DNA from: Zizania palustris
Taxonomy: Eukaryota; Streptophyta; Magnoliopsida; Poales; Poaceae
Assembly (NCBI GenBank): GCA_019279435.1
Contig: JAAALK010000286.1
Coordinates: 50,726,289-50,790,288 of the forward strand
Length of the DNA: 64,000 bases
Reading direction: 5' to 3'
In this document: positions 37,152 to 49,977 of the stretch, in pieces
Layout: each line of letters opens with the position of its first letter
How positions within the stretch are numbered: position 1 is the first letter of the stretch
The notes under the pieces: model-generated
What the model saw: only the letters and a program-made list of their open reading frames with translations
Database searches by the model: none
Told to the model about the DNA's origin: nothing
Translations under genes and position numbers: made by a program

Positions 37152-37362
37152 TGTAGTGTTTGGTTCTCAGAACGGTTTGAATATGGAATGATACTGCTGT
37201 TTGGTTCGAGGGATGCGGTGGCATCAAGTGAAACTAAACTATTCCCAGAAATAAAACATTCCCTGTAGATGCTGAACCATATAGTACTGATTTTTTTGAC
37301 GAACAAGATGATTCTAAACTATCCCATTTTATTTCTCATCGTACACCAAACCAAACACGACC
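37152..37362. mobile_element. Tourist-like MITE
   Basis: A 211-bp element starting TGTAGTGTTTGGTT and ending with the inverted relative AACCAAACACGACC-type (right end ACCAAACCAAACACGACC). It is flanked by TAA at 37149-37151 and 37363-37365. The GTTTGGTT terminal core is shared with the MITE at 4602. No coding capacity. Confidence 0.65.
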
Positions 37363-37913
37363 TAAAACACCCTTCATGCTCATCTATTCGATGGTTTTTC
37401 TTGTTTCGTACTTTCGTTGCTTTGCAGTGTCTTAAAGAAACACGTATAAAAATCAATTTTCGCACTTGAATTTATTAAGGAATCACGTGTAAAAATATGT
37501 TTTCCACGTTCGGCCTTACGTGCAAATACAATATTTTCAGAAGTCTCAGATAGATATCGATGAGGCTATTAATTAAACGGCTCTGCTGAGTTTGCTTTTG
37601 TCGGTAAAAACACATTGATTGATTGTTCGTTGGTTGCTCTTGAGTGACTGAGGATGCCACCAACAGCAACGCCGACAGATGCGCCCTTCCATCGCCGTCA
37701 TGCGACCTGTTCCCCGGCCCGGTTTGATGAGCGGATCCGTCACAAGAGGTAGGGGACACCGGAGATCAGCGCGCGCGCGGCCCCAGCTTGCTAGCTCGCC
37801 GTCGCTATGATCAGCGAGCCTGCATGCCGTCCAAGCAGGACAGGACGCCGGCTGAATCGCCGGATGAAACTTTTGTGTGTTAGGGAGTCTGGGCCGAGCC
37901 TTCGCCAATAACT

Positions 37914-39330
37914 TATAGTCTCGCCTTGTTCGTAAGAGCTACTAGCACCTCGTAAGAAGACTAGACATCCTTAGATAGCTCTCCGCTGGTAAGGATACGT
38001 CGGACAGTGGCGGTTCTACAGGGTGGTCCAGGTGGGCCCTGGACCACCCTGTATTTTGGCCCAACAGTATCTATTAGCTTATTTTCATTTTTTTTAAATT
38101 ATAGTGTTGCTACAAAAATTATTTACATATGGAAAATAATATTGCTTGTTTATGTACATAATTTAGATGACATTATTTAGGCTCTCGTTCTGTAATAGAC
38201 AACATTGTAAATATTTTTAACTTAACAGTGCAGAGTGAGGGAAATATGATTAATGTCATTTCTAATTAAAGTTGCATCAATAATATTTCTTGTATTTTAG
38301 CTCAATATTATCTATTAGCCCATTTTTCATTTTTTTCAAAATTACAGTGTTGCTAGAACTATTTATTTACATATGGAAAAATAATATTACTTGTTTCTAT
38401 CCATAATTTGGATGACATCATTTAGGTTCTTGTCCCGTAAGAGAGAACACTGTAAACATTTTTAACTTAATAATGCAAAGTAAGGAAAATATGATTAATT
38501 CCATTTCTAATTTAAGTTGCATTAATAATATTCTGTTTGAATTGTGTGAGATTTTTTATGTTGTAATTTGCAAATTTTTGGACTTAGCTGTTGATTTTAG
38601 TTGATTTATAATGTTATGAAATAGAAATGTTATATTTAAGTTATATTTTGAAAAAAATCGCATTTTGCATTGAGTTTATAATGTTACGAAAATTTAAAGT
38701 ATATAATAGGAACACCCGGATAAAAAATCCTGGAGCCGCCACTGACATCGGATGCGCCTAAACACCTAAACATGGGGTGAGGGTGGTGAGCTAAAAGGCC
38801 TAAGACGCTAACAACTAGTATCAAAGTTAGTATCATCATGACTATCTAAGGGGTGGAATGTTAAAGCATCTAGGTCAGGACGTTGCAGTACCCTTTAGTC
38901 CCACCTCGCCTATGGAAGAAGACTACAAGTACATTATAAGGGAAAATAGTCATCCTCTTATTTGACTGATATTTTGTGATGCAAAGAGTTCTCCGTTTGT
39001 AAGGGTATGTCGGATGCGCCTAAACGTTTAGACGTGCACCGGGGGTGATGAGCTAAAAGTTCTAGGTTGATGTTAGGGTGTCTAGGCCAAAGCATTGCTA
39101 GCAACCTTTAGTTCCACCTCACCCATGGAAAAGGGCTACGAGCACCTTATAAGAGCAAGTTGGCATCCTTCCATTAGACTGGTTTTTTGAGATGAAAATG
39201 ACTCTCCACTTGTAAAAATGCATCACATATGCTTAAACACCCGGACGTGAGCCGAGAATGGTGAGCAAGGACTATGATGCTAACATTATGCACGATAGAT
39301 TGCTCGAGCAACTTCCCCAGCGTTGGGTTT
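37914..39330 (+). repeat. Three degenerate tandem repeats with snRNA-promoter-like motifs
   Basis: Three related units with a period of about 210-235 bp start near 37914, 38885 and 39100; the first is interrupted by the hAT element at 38005. Shared blocks are CTACNAGCACCTTATAAG-like, GGATGCGCCTAAACAC, GGTGATGAGCTAAAAG and TTTAGTCCCACCTC. Units two and three carry GTCCCACCTCG (38898-38908) or GTTCCACCTCA (39111-39121), each 26 bp before TATAAG (38935, 39148). This resembles the upstream sequence element plus TATA of plant snRNA genes. No snRNA body is recognisable. Confidence 0.6.
38005..38744. mobile_element. Non-autonomous hAT element with internal duplication
   Basis: A 740-bp element with ends CAGTGGCGGTTC and GAGCCGCCACTG (11 of 12 bases pair). 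It is flanked by 8-bp ACGTCGGA (37997-38004) and ACATCGGA (38745-38752), seven of eight identical, as expected for an ageing hAT target duplication. The interior contains two diverged tandem copies of about 240 bp (about 38057-38298 and 38299-38536), sharing TTTACATATGGAAAA and TTAGATGACAT-type blocks. No transposase. Confidence 0.85.
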
Positions 39331-41096
39331 GAGGCAGGGCGAGCAGTGGCACCGTCTAGAGCCCCACCTACATACCCTAGGCCCCACATGTGTGTTAAAT
39401 TTTGGTTTTAATATTTTATACCATCGTCAATTTTTATTTTCTAAAACTAACTTTGGTAGAAATAAAAATATCTTTTAAAAAAATTGGATGTGATTTTAAT
39501 TATGTATGTAATATTTCATATATAAATATATATGAGTATATTATTGTTTTTGTTTTTATAATAGTATTACTATGTCAATACAAAATTGTGCCTACATCAC
39601 TAAAGTCACCTTATAAAATATTTTGTATATATTTTTTTATTTGGATAGTGTTTTGTGGAAATAAGATTTAAAAAAGTTTTTACCTATGGGGTTTTAGCTT
39701 AACCAGACAGGACATTGTTCAAAATAACTAAATTGATTGCTTAATCCTAGCTAACACCCAACAAAACATTATTATATAAATAAATTAGAGATAATTATTC
39801 TTCCAAAATTACAGCATAGTGTTATTTCTTTTTCTTTGCTTGTTTGGTTGTTGAAAGTGTAGCATAGTATTTGTTCTTTGTTTTTTTGCTATTTGAGGTA
39901 AGTCATATTAGTATAATGTTTCTAATTTAGTCTTTTAATTTAAGACATATTATATTATTTAAGTTCATGTATATATGTCCATCGGCCCATGTTATACACG
40001 AGGACACATTTCAAACATCAAACGACCAAGTCATCAAATGAAGAGAAGACACTCTCCTTTAATCATACGATCACAAGACATGATTCACATGAGCGATAAC
40101 GCAAATACTCTTAATCTTTAAGCGGCTACTTCCTCTGTGGATTCCGTCCGCAACCCCGTGCGTATTTTCCCGCATCCCATACAAAATCGGCCAAAACTTG
40201 CGCCCTATGAAAACCGCCTGAATCGTCGGCTCGCCCGCGGGGTGTGCGCAACTGCTGAAAAGAAAACGTGCGTGAGAAAGAAGAAAAAGAAAAAGTTACT
40301 TTTGCATTTCAGATTTTTAATTTTTTTACGTTATGCGGATGTACGAATTTTGTGTAAAAAATCCTTAGATTTCTGAAAAATTATTTTGCAAAATAAGGTT
40401 ATGTTGCAAAGCTTGCACAGGCATCTGACTAGTAATTATATATATATATATATATATGTATAAATTTCCTTAAAATCTGGCCATGCACTTCCCTTTCAAA
40501 AATCAAAAGTTTCAGGTGCTACTCTTTCTCTGCTGATCTTGTCGATATATTCTGGAGCTGGCTAGATTACGTACGTTTATTTTTTCGCTGTTACTCTCAA
40601 GTCTGAAGAACTTGTGAAACTTGCATACGCGGGTTGACCACACGGCCGGTGAAACAAACTTACCGAATAAATTTTTGTGCAGGTCATTCCGTCGTACGTA
40701 TCGTCGAGAGATTATCATATCAACTCACGCATCGCGTTTCGTGTTATATATGAAACGTGTCTATATATATAGTTTCATATATAATTAATTTCAGCGTCAG
40801 GTCGCTGTGCAAAGTCTTCGCCCAAACCATCTCCATCCGCACACGGAAACACAAAGATTAATTAAGGCATCGAGACGTTATTGCAAAGCACCGGCGATAT
40901 TGCAAAACGTTTCAATTTACACGTTTCAATTTCAATTGTTGGTATTGCAAATTATTTATAGTGTGAAATATGTATTGTAAGTTTTATAAAATTGAAGTCA
41001 AAAGGCATCACTCTATTCCCTTAGGATTAGGAAGTGTGTTGAGGTGAAAAGGAGACAACACATGAAAGACAAAGTTTATGGATTCAAATCCTAACA
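39331..41096. other. Intergenic DNA, no gene recognised
   Basis: AT-rich, with a (TA)n microsatellite at about 40436-40457 and a palindromic TATATATAGTTTCATATATA region near 40760. Open frames at 39400-39670 and 40137-40376 are low-complexity and unsupported. Confidence 0.4.
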
Positions 41097-41648
41097 GCAT
41101 CTCCAACCCGCTTTCTATTTTTTCCTCCATTTAATTAAAAATAGGGACCTTCTTATCAAGATTTCCTCTTTATTTTTTAAAACACTACATCCAACTTATT
41201 ATATTTGACTCCCTATATTTCATCTATCTATATTTTATTAATATTTCATAATTACTACTAACCAAATTTATAACTGATTAATATTTGAATAGCTAAATTT
41301 AGAACCAATATATATTGTAACTATAATTATATAATCTAGCTATGTTTTACGGTTCAACGAATCAAAATTTCTATCAATTACATTAGAATTTACTAAAAAT
41401 TGTAATATTTGCAAATTAAAAATGTTTAAATTGGATGTTTGCTATAACATATTAGCTCTTTTCAGTGTTTAAATTGGTTGAAAATAAGATAGAGAGGCAG
41501 ATTTAACTCCTTGGGTTTGAGGAGGAGGGGAGAAGAATAGGGAGAAGTATGGGATAGGGAGAGAAGTGGGGAGCTGGTTGGAGAGGAATTTTGAGTAAAA
41601 TTTGCTAAAAAAATGAGATAGGGTAAGATGAGAAGTAGATTGGAGATG
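41097..41648. mobile_element. MITE-like element with GCATCTCCAA ends
   Basis: A 552-bp element starting GCATCTCCAACCCG and ending TAGATTGGAGATG. It is flanked by a perfect 8-bp repeat TCCTAACA at 41089-41096 and 41649-41656. The terminal motif is shared with the element at 62343-62934. The 8-bp duplication suggests hAT; no transposase is encoded. Confidence 0.7.
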
Positions 41649-43305
41649 TCCTAACAACTACATATGCGCAAAAAATTATGTAAGTTGTGAATGTGTGACT
41701 GTGTACTTATGTTCCTCCTAAAATCTATAATATTTTTGGTCTTTTTTGCTCATGTAAAGTTCAAAAACTAGAATCCCGCTATAGGTGTTTGTACTTAGGT
41801 GCCTTTTGTCTAATCACATTGAATATTTATATGTTATTTTGAAATATTAAATATAGGCTATTTATAAAACTCATTCATAATTGATGGATTATTCACGAGA
41901 AGAATCTAATGAGTCTAATCACGTCATGATATGACAATGTGATGCTACAATAAATATTTACTAATCATGGATTAATTAGGTTTAATATATTTGACTCGCG
42001 AATAATCCTCTGATTCCGCAATTATTTTTATAATTAGTTCACGTTTAATCCTTCAAATTGATATCCCAACATTCAAACGCCCTATTAAAAGAACTGACAC
42101 ATATACCCCTATATAGGTGTCGGGTTTTAACGTTCAACTATAATTATTTTTTTTAGAATGTCGGTTACAAAAACAAAATTGACATTTATGTAAGGTTTTG
42201 AGTTGACACTGATTTGATGTTTTATACTTGTGTTAGTTTTGTTCAACTAGATAGTTGATGACACAACATAGGTGTAATCAATGTGAATTTGTCTGTGTGA
42301 TTCTTCTAGGCACTGTGCGACATAGAGTATCTTCGGTGGTTGTTTCAAACCGTGAAATTTCAATGCATCGTATTTTATCATTGGAATATACCAGATTTTA
42401 CTACAGTAGTTTGACCTGATGCAAAATCTAGAGTCAGTTCATGGCAATAAAAATCACAAGTGAAAAGGGAAAATCAACGACCATGCAAACTGTCATGAGA
42501 GCCATTGGGGTGGGGAGTAGCAGCGACCGCCGCCGTTATATCCGTCGCGGGGGCCATGGCAGGGAGCACATTTCACCGCAATCGCCAGATCCATTGCGGT
42601 GGGGGGGCACCTTCAATCGTCGTCACTAGATCCGTTGGGGGGGCTAGGGTGGACAGTATGAGTAGTCACCGCCACTAGACCCGTCGCTGCAGGAGCTGAG
42701 GCCATTGCGGGGAGCACCTCTAGCAACATATCTACACCACCGCCACCACAGTTGGTGGTGTTTATGGGCCTCGGGTTCTAGTGAAGTTGCTCGGCTGCAA
42801 ACCACCATGCACATTGTTGTTGTTGACAAATTTGTGCATCGTTTGTAATTTGGTTTCTACCACCCTTGATCTGAACGTGTCTGCCCTTGATTTGTAGAGG
42901 AGTAGATTGAATTGAGTTGATGGATTTGAGGATCGAGGGGAGAGGCCAGGAGGGGGAACAGAGGTGAGACCGGGGGAACTAAACTTTCAGGGCACGCGAG
43001 CTACTGAGTGGAGAGATAAAGATTTTTTTATTGTGTACATCACAAACATGATCCAACGTTACTAGATACTAGTTGAGTGTTTGTGTTGCAACTGGAAAAA
43101 TACAACATTAAAAAACCATGCAAACAATACAAATATCTTAAAACATGATAAAATAGCATTCATCATAATACGGTTACAACTTCATTGCATAAATACAGCT
43201 AAAAGTTACCACAAAAATTATCATTCAATCTACTATTTTATTCACGTGTCACTATTTTATAATTTTGGTGGTTTTTTATTGTAAAGATGGTTTGGAGTGC
43301 GTTGG
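41649..43305. other. Intergenic DNA with decayed repeat pieces
   Basis: The part at 41850-42080 resembles widespread grass MITE interiors (ATTAATTAGGTTTAATATAT, GACTCGCGAATAATCC). The part at 42500-42740 is GC-rich, with short repeated phrases (AGATCCGTTG, GACCCGTCGC), probably transposon-derived. No gene seen. Confidence 0.4.
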
Positions 43306-44064
43306 TGTAAAAGATTACGCTAACATGTTTGAGTAACCTTGAAGAACAGAACAAGATAAGGTAGTTGTCCTGAGTCCAAGTTGAGCTTCCGAATAGGATA
43401 ATAACCCTGGCTTGGTTCTAAGTGTCTGATTGCTTAAATCTGAATCCTTATTATAGTGGAAGGAGAGGGTATTTATAGGTAGGAACCTACTAGGAAGATA
43501 CCCCTTTACCCTCTAGTTACAACCGTCTACTCGGGTTAGAGCGTAAGCTAGTGATGCTTTCGGCTACTGGACTTTAGCCATCTAGGGTGCGGAACTCAAC
43601 CACTTTGCCTAGCAGATGAACTCTATTCATTAGATCTTGTAGGGGTACAATGGTACAAACTTATGCCATTGCCTTGATAAGGGTAATGCCCAGTCTGAGT
43701 GACGGTGCATGTCTTGATGAAGCGAGCGCCTCGTCATGATAGAATGTCTTCATAAAGAAAATGTCTTGTCCGATAGACAACACTTGGCACTGTAAGGTAA
43801 TCATCATGCCCCGTTTGGCGACGCCCCTTCGAGACGGAGTTCCGGGGCCTTCGAGAAGGCCTCCGTCTACGTCCGGAATCAGAGCGTTGGTGAAGGCTTT
43901 GAACCTCTCTAAGGGTCTTCGCTTGGGAGGGGGAGCGTTGCACACTTCAGAACCTACGCTTCAGAGCATCGTAGAAACACCGGAAGGCTTCCTACACGCA
44001 GATTCTGAAGCAGTCTTCAGGATCTAGCTTCAATTACTTATGCTGACGAGATTATTTCCCCACA
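43306..44064 (-). mobile_element. Probable degenerate solo LTR, minus orientation
   Basis: Read on the minus strand, the block starts near TGTGGGGAAATAATC, has a core promoter CTATAAATACCCTCTCC near 43470-43485, and could end near AATCTTTTACA. This is the layout of a plant LTR. I see no matching target duplication, primer-binding site or coding region, so the limits are approximate. Confidence 0.4.
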
Positions 44065-47000
44065 ATAGTAGCCCCTCAAATATGCCTCTTCAATCGTCCT
44101 ATCTTGTGAGAAGGGAAATATGCGCAAGAAATAATATCATGATAGTTTTAGAATGTGGACAAACCTTACGGCTTACCCTGAGGCACCTTAGGCTGCGAAT
44201 GGGTCCGGTCGAAGGAGTTTTGCGTCGAAGCGTCTGTCGTTCGTGCTCCCTTCCGGAGGCTTGAGACTTCGGGCACTCGGGCATTGCTTCGTGCGGCTTA
44301 GCGTCCTTTGGTCTCCCAGGCATCGCCTATGGGCCATCAAAGTGTTTCCTCAAGCAACGAACTGTCACCCCTGATGGATCGTTGTGCATGGGATCCCAAC
44401 CGCTGCGGGGAAATCAAACCGTTTTCGATCGTGGCCCCACCTGTTGGCCTCGGGGGGGATTGAAAAGGATATGAAGAGACGTGGGAAAGGCTTGCAACAA
44501 GGTTAGTGTCCTCACGACTGTATCAATTTGATATCTTGAGGCATCAGTTGAAATAGTACGATCGTCGGTTTATCTCAATGTATTGGCTAGGTCTAAGGCT
44601 GCATCAGTTTGATCTCTTATATTGATGTGATTTAGGTGTGGTAGTCTGAGGCTTCATCGGTTAAGTCCGACATCTATTTCTATTGTATTTTCTTAATGTT
44701 GTATACTATTTATCTAAATAAAGTGTGTCTGATACTTTGAAGTATTGTTGAGTTCATCGTGACTAGCTATTGTCTTGGTTAAGTCTAATCTTATTATTGT
44801 GATGATTTTGATGATACAAACATGATATGTTTTATTTATTTTTGTCGAGGTACAAACCGATAGGTTATCTTCAATTCAATGTTACATTCTATCTGCCATC
44901 GGAAAATACTCTTCGGCCCATATGCGTAGATTGTTCACCTCATCGGCCGATGACGTGCTTGCCTCGGTCGCTCTGCCTTGATCATTGGCCTTATGGCTGA
45001 TTGGCGTTATTCGCTCACGATTGCTTTATCCTCACCGCAGTTATTGGCTTAGCAGCCGATCGGCTATGCTACTAATGATATTTTCTCTATTTTCTTATCA
45101 GTTACAAGATCAAACTGATTAGCACGCATTGAACATTTTTCTAACAATACACACTTATATACATTCTGAAGCAGATTCAACCCCTCAACTGTAATAAAAA
45201 AACCCTTAAAACAGCTTCTTGAGATCTCACAGACAATTAAGCTCCAGTAACCGTAAAATCAGTATGACGATAATCGCATCTGATCCTCTGCAATATTGCC
45301 GGCCGTGCAACAGTTGATATGGTTATAATATGTCCTTCCCCTCCGGACGGGGAGTATCCACGTAAGTCAATCATGCATAGTTGATACTCCAACCCTAAAC
45401 CATGGATTTCTCAAGGGAGCTAGTACGTACAAGCTAGATCGACAGAGAGAGAGAGAAACACAAGTGATTAGGGTATTTTATTTCTAATACATGGATTGAC
45501 TAGAGGACACGTCAATCATAACCAGCTGCTCCCATTTCAAACTAATAAAGAAATTGCATTGGAACCACATGTGGACGTGGCCGCGTAGAAAAAGGTTTGC
45601 AATGGGTTTTTTATTAATCGGTGCTTAGCGATCTTAGCTTCAATATCAGCTGTGATCTCTTGGAGTACGACTGGCCAGGGGAATCTTATGAAGGCTCTTG
45701 ATAATGCAGCTCATTAATAAGCTAATTCAGATTTATTTACTGGATATATATGCCATGCATGTGTTGCCTAGCTAGTTGGCAACTTGTCTGTTTTAGATTA
45801 TATATGCTGGTCGTCATTGGAGATGAAAGTACAATTATGCTACTTATCCTAATGAAGCTGGAGCCGGGGAATGTTTGACTGATCTGATCAGATCAGAGTT
45901 ACTGACATGTGGTTACTCTCAGCGTAATCAGTGCTTTAATAACCACACATGTGGTTTCTCGAGCTTTTTCTCCAAAGGCTTAATTTGTTAATCAACTTCA
46001 AAAGACTGTTTATTTCAGCTTATCACATGTGCATGTGAATTATATAATCAATATATCAAGAGCTAGTATCTTGTATGCACGTGAATCGCTAAACTTTGCA
46101 TGCACGTGAATTAACATGCTAATAGCTACAGATCTGCTCATGAATCAGCAAAACAAGTCTTGTGACTCAACCGTGTGTGAGTGTTTATGGCGGAACAAAT
46201 AATCAACGGACAACATTGATCAAGAATGATATTAATCTAAGAGGTCTACATGTAAAGAATCAAACAATAACGTAAAGAAGAAGATTGAAAAATGAATTAT
46301 TTTTGCATTTTATATTTTTGTTCATCTTGTTTGTTTGGTTCATAACTTTATGATAGTTCAATATTTTTGAAAACTAATTTTTACCCCAAATCATATTAAT
46401 TTACATGCTATTTTTATGATTTTTTCATTTTTATTTGAATTTCAAACGAAGCCGATAACTACTTGAATGATTTTGTTAACCCTGGGTGGCATGGTTGAAG
46501 CTTGATCTTATTATTATCGGTTCTAACATATGGAATTTGCGGCGAGTTATCCGATCAATACGAAAAGTTGATCTTGAGGTGATTTTACTTAAAAAAAATT
46601 ACTCACATATCATTACAATTTTTAAGAATTTTCTACGTACCACTATCAGTGACTGTCGTGTTCCATATGTCAGTGACATACCGATGACATATTAGCAAAC
46701 CGTAAAAATTGTAGTGTCACAGAAAAAATTAACCCTTTTCACTAACACCGTCAACTCAAACTCAATCTCCCGTGCATAATACTCGTAAGCTATGTTCAGA
46801 CTGACAAGGTAACTCTTGCAGAGACTCAGAAGGTATAGACCAAACAATAAGTAGCCACTTGTGAATTTTCTTTTGATGTGTGCAAACCAGCTCAGAGTAG
46901 ACCGTGTGCCCCCAAGAAAACGGGAACATCAGATCACACACTAATTAATCCAGCTCCATCGATCGATCTCAGCCTGGAGATCGATTTGGCTCACTTAACA

Positions 47001-47765
47001 CCTCACTACCTGCCTATTTTAGTAGTAGCAGCCAACAGCTAGCTTGCTGCTGCATGCTGTCCGAAATCTTTGCAGATTTTCTTCCACCAATAAGCAAAGC
47101 AGAATCTTCGTACGTGAGCGCGTTGCACTGTATTAAACTAAAAGATCATATCTATCTCTATGATTCTCCGTTTAAAAAATAATTAACTGCACAAGACTAG
47201 TGCTAGCTTCAATCCTGGCGTTGGTTTAACGAAAACATCAGAGCATGCAATGCAATTTGGTGCATTATTGGCAGTAGAATGAATCTCAATTTATCGACTT
47301 CTAAATGTCTGTCGTTATCTTGATTAACGATGGTAGGATCTTGAAATGGTCAAATCATCTAAAAATGCGTGACATGGAGACGTCAACCAATCGGTGAAAG
47401 AGATATATGAAAATTCTCTAATAACGATTATATATATCCAAAATGCAACCAATTAAATGCTGTTTTACCTTTCAAAATTGCTAGATAAAATCAATTCTAC
47501 TTATAGTATATTACTTAATAGAATATATCTAACCGTGATACTGCAGATAAACCCTAAACCTAAATTGGTAAGGAGATGGAGTCCATATTTGCATGGATAA
47601 AGGTAGATATTTAATGCTTGTGGAGCCAAAAAAACTGGGGCATATCTTCGTTCTTATATCAGCAAAGATTTCTTTGATTCTTTCATATAATAAATTTGCG
47701 ATTTGCTAGTCATATATACGACATTATTTGTTCTCAAATAGATGGCGTGGTGTACATCTACACAA
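44065..47765. other. Intergenic DNA, no gene recognised
   Basis: The part from 44065 to 45100 is probably further LTR-retrotransposon debris (GTGGCCCCACCTGTTGGCC near 44435). The rest is AT-rich. It has several CATGTG and CATGCA clusters (about 45890-46100) but no open frame with a domain. Confidence 0.4.
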
Positions 47766-48195
47766 TCTCTAATGTAAATATTTTTATGATAAATTATTAA
47801 AACTATAACTATATGAAATAATTTTTCATAGCAACTTTACTGACAGAATTTTCACACATCAAATCCTGGTATTTTTAATTTATTAATGATTTATAATTTT
47901 AAGGTTCAGGTAAACGTATGCATGTCATTATTTTAACAACAGAGTTAATATTCACTTAAGACAGTCTCTAATGTATATATCTTCAATTCTATGATATTTG
48001 TACTATTTATATATTTATAAAAATTATTTAAAATATACATTTATAAATGAATTTTATGACAAATTTACTGATATAATTTTTACATATCAAATCTTAATGT
48101 TTTCAACTTGTTAATGCTTTAAAAAATTAAGGTTTAGGTAAACGTATTCTAGTATGTCATCCTTTTAACAAAAAAAAAAAGTAATATTCACTTAG
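47766..48195. repeat. Old tandem duplication of about 200 bp
   Basis: Two diverged units begin CTCTAATGTA at 47766 and 47967. Both contain ACTTTACTGA/ATTTACTGA, ACATCAAATC, AGGTTCAGGTAAACGTAT-like and TTAATATTCACTTA blocks in the same order. Non-coding. Confidence 0.6.
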
Positions 48196-49586
48196 GATAT
48201 ATCTGCACCGATCATTCTTGGTATATATGAAAATGATATGAATCCCCAAGTTGCACATACAAATAAAAGAAAAGGAGAAAGTGCCAATTCCACTTTTTAT
48301 CGAAAATATAATAAACAAACCAGGTGTTCCCCTTTTTCACATATTTAAATTATAAATGGGTTATCGAGCCCTTGGTTTGCTGACAATTTAACGTGAAACA
48401 CTACAACAATTCAAATGCCGCTCGTTACAAAACGAAACGAGGCTCCGCCGAATCGAATCGTGGATCCTAAAACCATTATAAAGTATACCATTAAATTAGA
48501 AAAAAAATCAACAAGCTTTCTGTGGACGTCGGACTTCCTCCGGTACGTAGCACCTGATCATATCTTCCCGATAGCAACGCACTCGCTCCCGCGCTCACAT
48601 GCATCCCGCTTTGTACGTATAGGACACTAGGAAATAGGGATTCTCAGCTCGAGTATTCGATCATCCATATGTTAAGGCACTCTTTGTTTTTTGGCTTTTT
48701 AGTAGCTTTCCACCTTGTAAAATCGAAAGCTCAAACAAACAGTTAGTTTTTAGGCTGAGCTTTCCAAAAGTCAAAAGTCACAAAAACTATGATTACATTA
48801 AAAACTCAGAAGCAGTGAAATGTGAGTTTTCCGCAGCTTTCCATCTCTATGTGTGTTGTTTCCCTCTCCTTCGATCGTCCGGTATCGCCCCGCACTTCCC
48901 CACCGTCCCCTGGCATCGCCTCCCCGTCATCCCATCCATCATCGCCCGTCCGACGTCGTCGTCATCCGGCCCTGCCGCCCCTTACGATGTCGCCACCGCC
49001 CGGCCTCCCCGCCCCACCCAGCACAGACGTGTCCCGCCTCTCGTGGTGATATTCAGTGGACCCCATAGAACAGTCACTTTATCCTACAATTCTAAAAGTT
49101 AGGTTGTCAAACGGTGTTAGCTTTTTAAAAGTTAGCTTTCGAAAAGCATCTTTCTAAGTTACAAAAGCCAAAAATCAGTTTTCTAAAATACTCTTGAAAA
49201 GCTCAATCTCAAACAAACAAGACTTAAATCTTAAAATACCAGCAAAATAGAGTGGTGCAAAGGCGCAGTTACATTTCCACGGTTTCTTCCATTTCATACT
49301 AGTCCTTTGACTAGACCAATCAGGCAATTGTGCTCCCATGCATTTCCCCCTTCGCTTCGGAGGATCAGTACTTGCATCATCCATGAATAGTTTAACATAT
49401 CCGAAACGTGACAGAATATATTTTTTATAATGTGTAACGGACGGAGTATGTGCTAAGAATTCGCTGGACAACTCACATTTAGATAAACATGTGAAAATCT
49501 AAAATGAGTTATATTTGAAATTAATTGGAGGGACAAAGTAATTAAAGATAATAGTATATATATATATGACCCAATGATATCATTAT
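48196..49586. other. Intergenic DNA with MITE-like sequence
   Basis: The part at 48680-49215 is bounded by AGCTCAAACAAACAG and CTCAAACAAACAAG phrases and is rich in AAAGTTAGCTTT-type words; a related block is at 58130-58260. A GC-rich centre (48860-49050) gives short open frames in three registers, none supported as a gene. Confidence 0.4.
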
Positions 49587-49977
49587 GAGCTTATTTGGTT
49601 CCTTGGCACGAATTGTTAAGGTTAGGCTTGCCACAACTAGTTTGGTGAATGTTTAGTTCATTACTAAAACGAGGCTCGCCACGTCTTAAAAAAAGCTCCA
49701 CCCTTTGGCGCCCTCGCCCTCTCTGCCCACGGCCACCGTCTCTTCCGCCGATGCATGGATATTGCAGATTATAAAAATTTCGCGCATTTGTGTTTCGTAC
49801 CGTTGATCCTTCTCTAAGAATTCCTTCCAAATAACTTGGTTTTTGTGAATTCCAAACAACAATCACAATTTTCCACCACAACTTAGTTGTAATCCAAACA
49901 TTCTGCTTTTATTTACTGCAAAATATGGCTAGCCACAAGTACCGTTAAGCATGGCAATGTACGAACCAAACAGGCTC
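49587..49977. mobile_element. MITE-like element with GTTTGGTTC ends
   Basis: The left end GAGCTTATTTGGTTC pairs with the right end GAACCAAACAGGCTC (13 of 15 bases). This is a Tourist/Harbinger-like terminal type also seen at 4602 and 37152. The flanking bases do not give a clean 3-bp target duplication. No coding capacity. Confidence 0.55.

Noticed and set aside
48400..48415. CACTACAACAA as a CACTA transposon end
   Set aside because: No second inverted end, subterminal repeats or target duplication were found.
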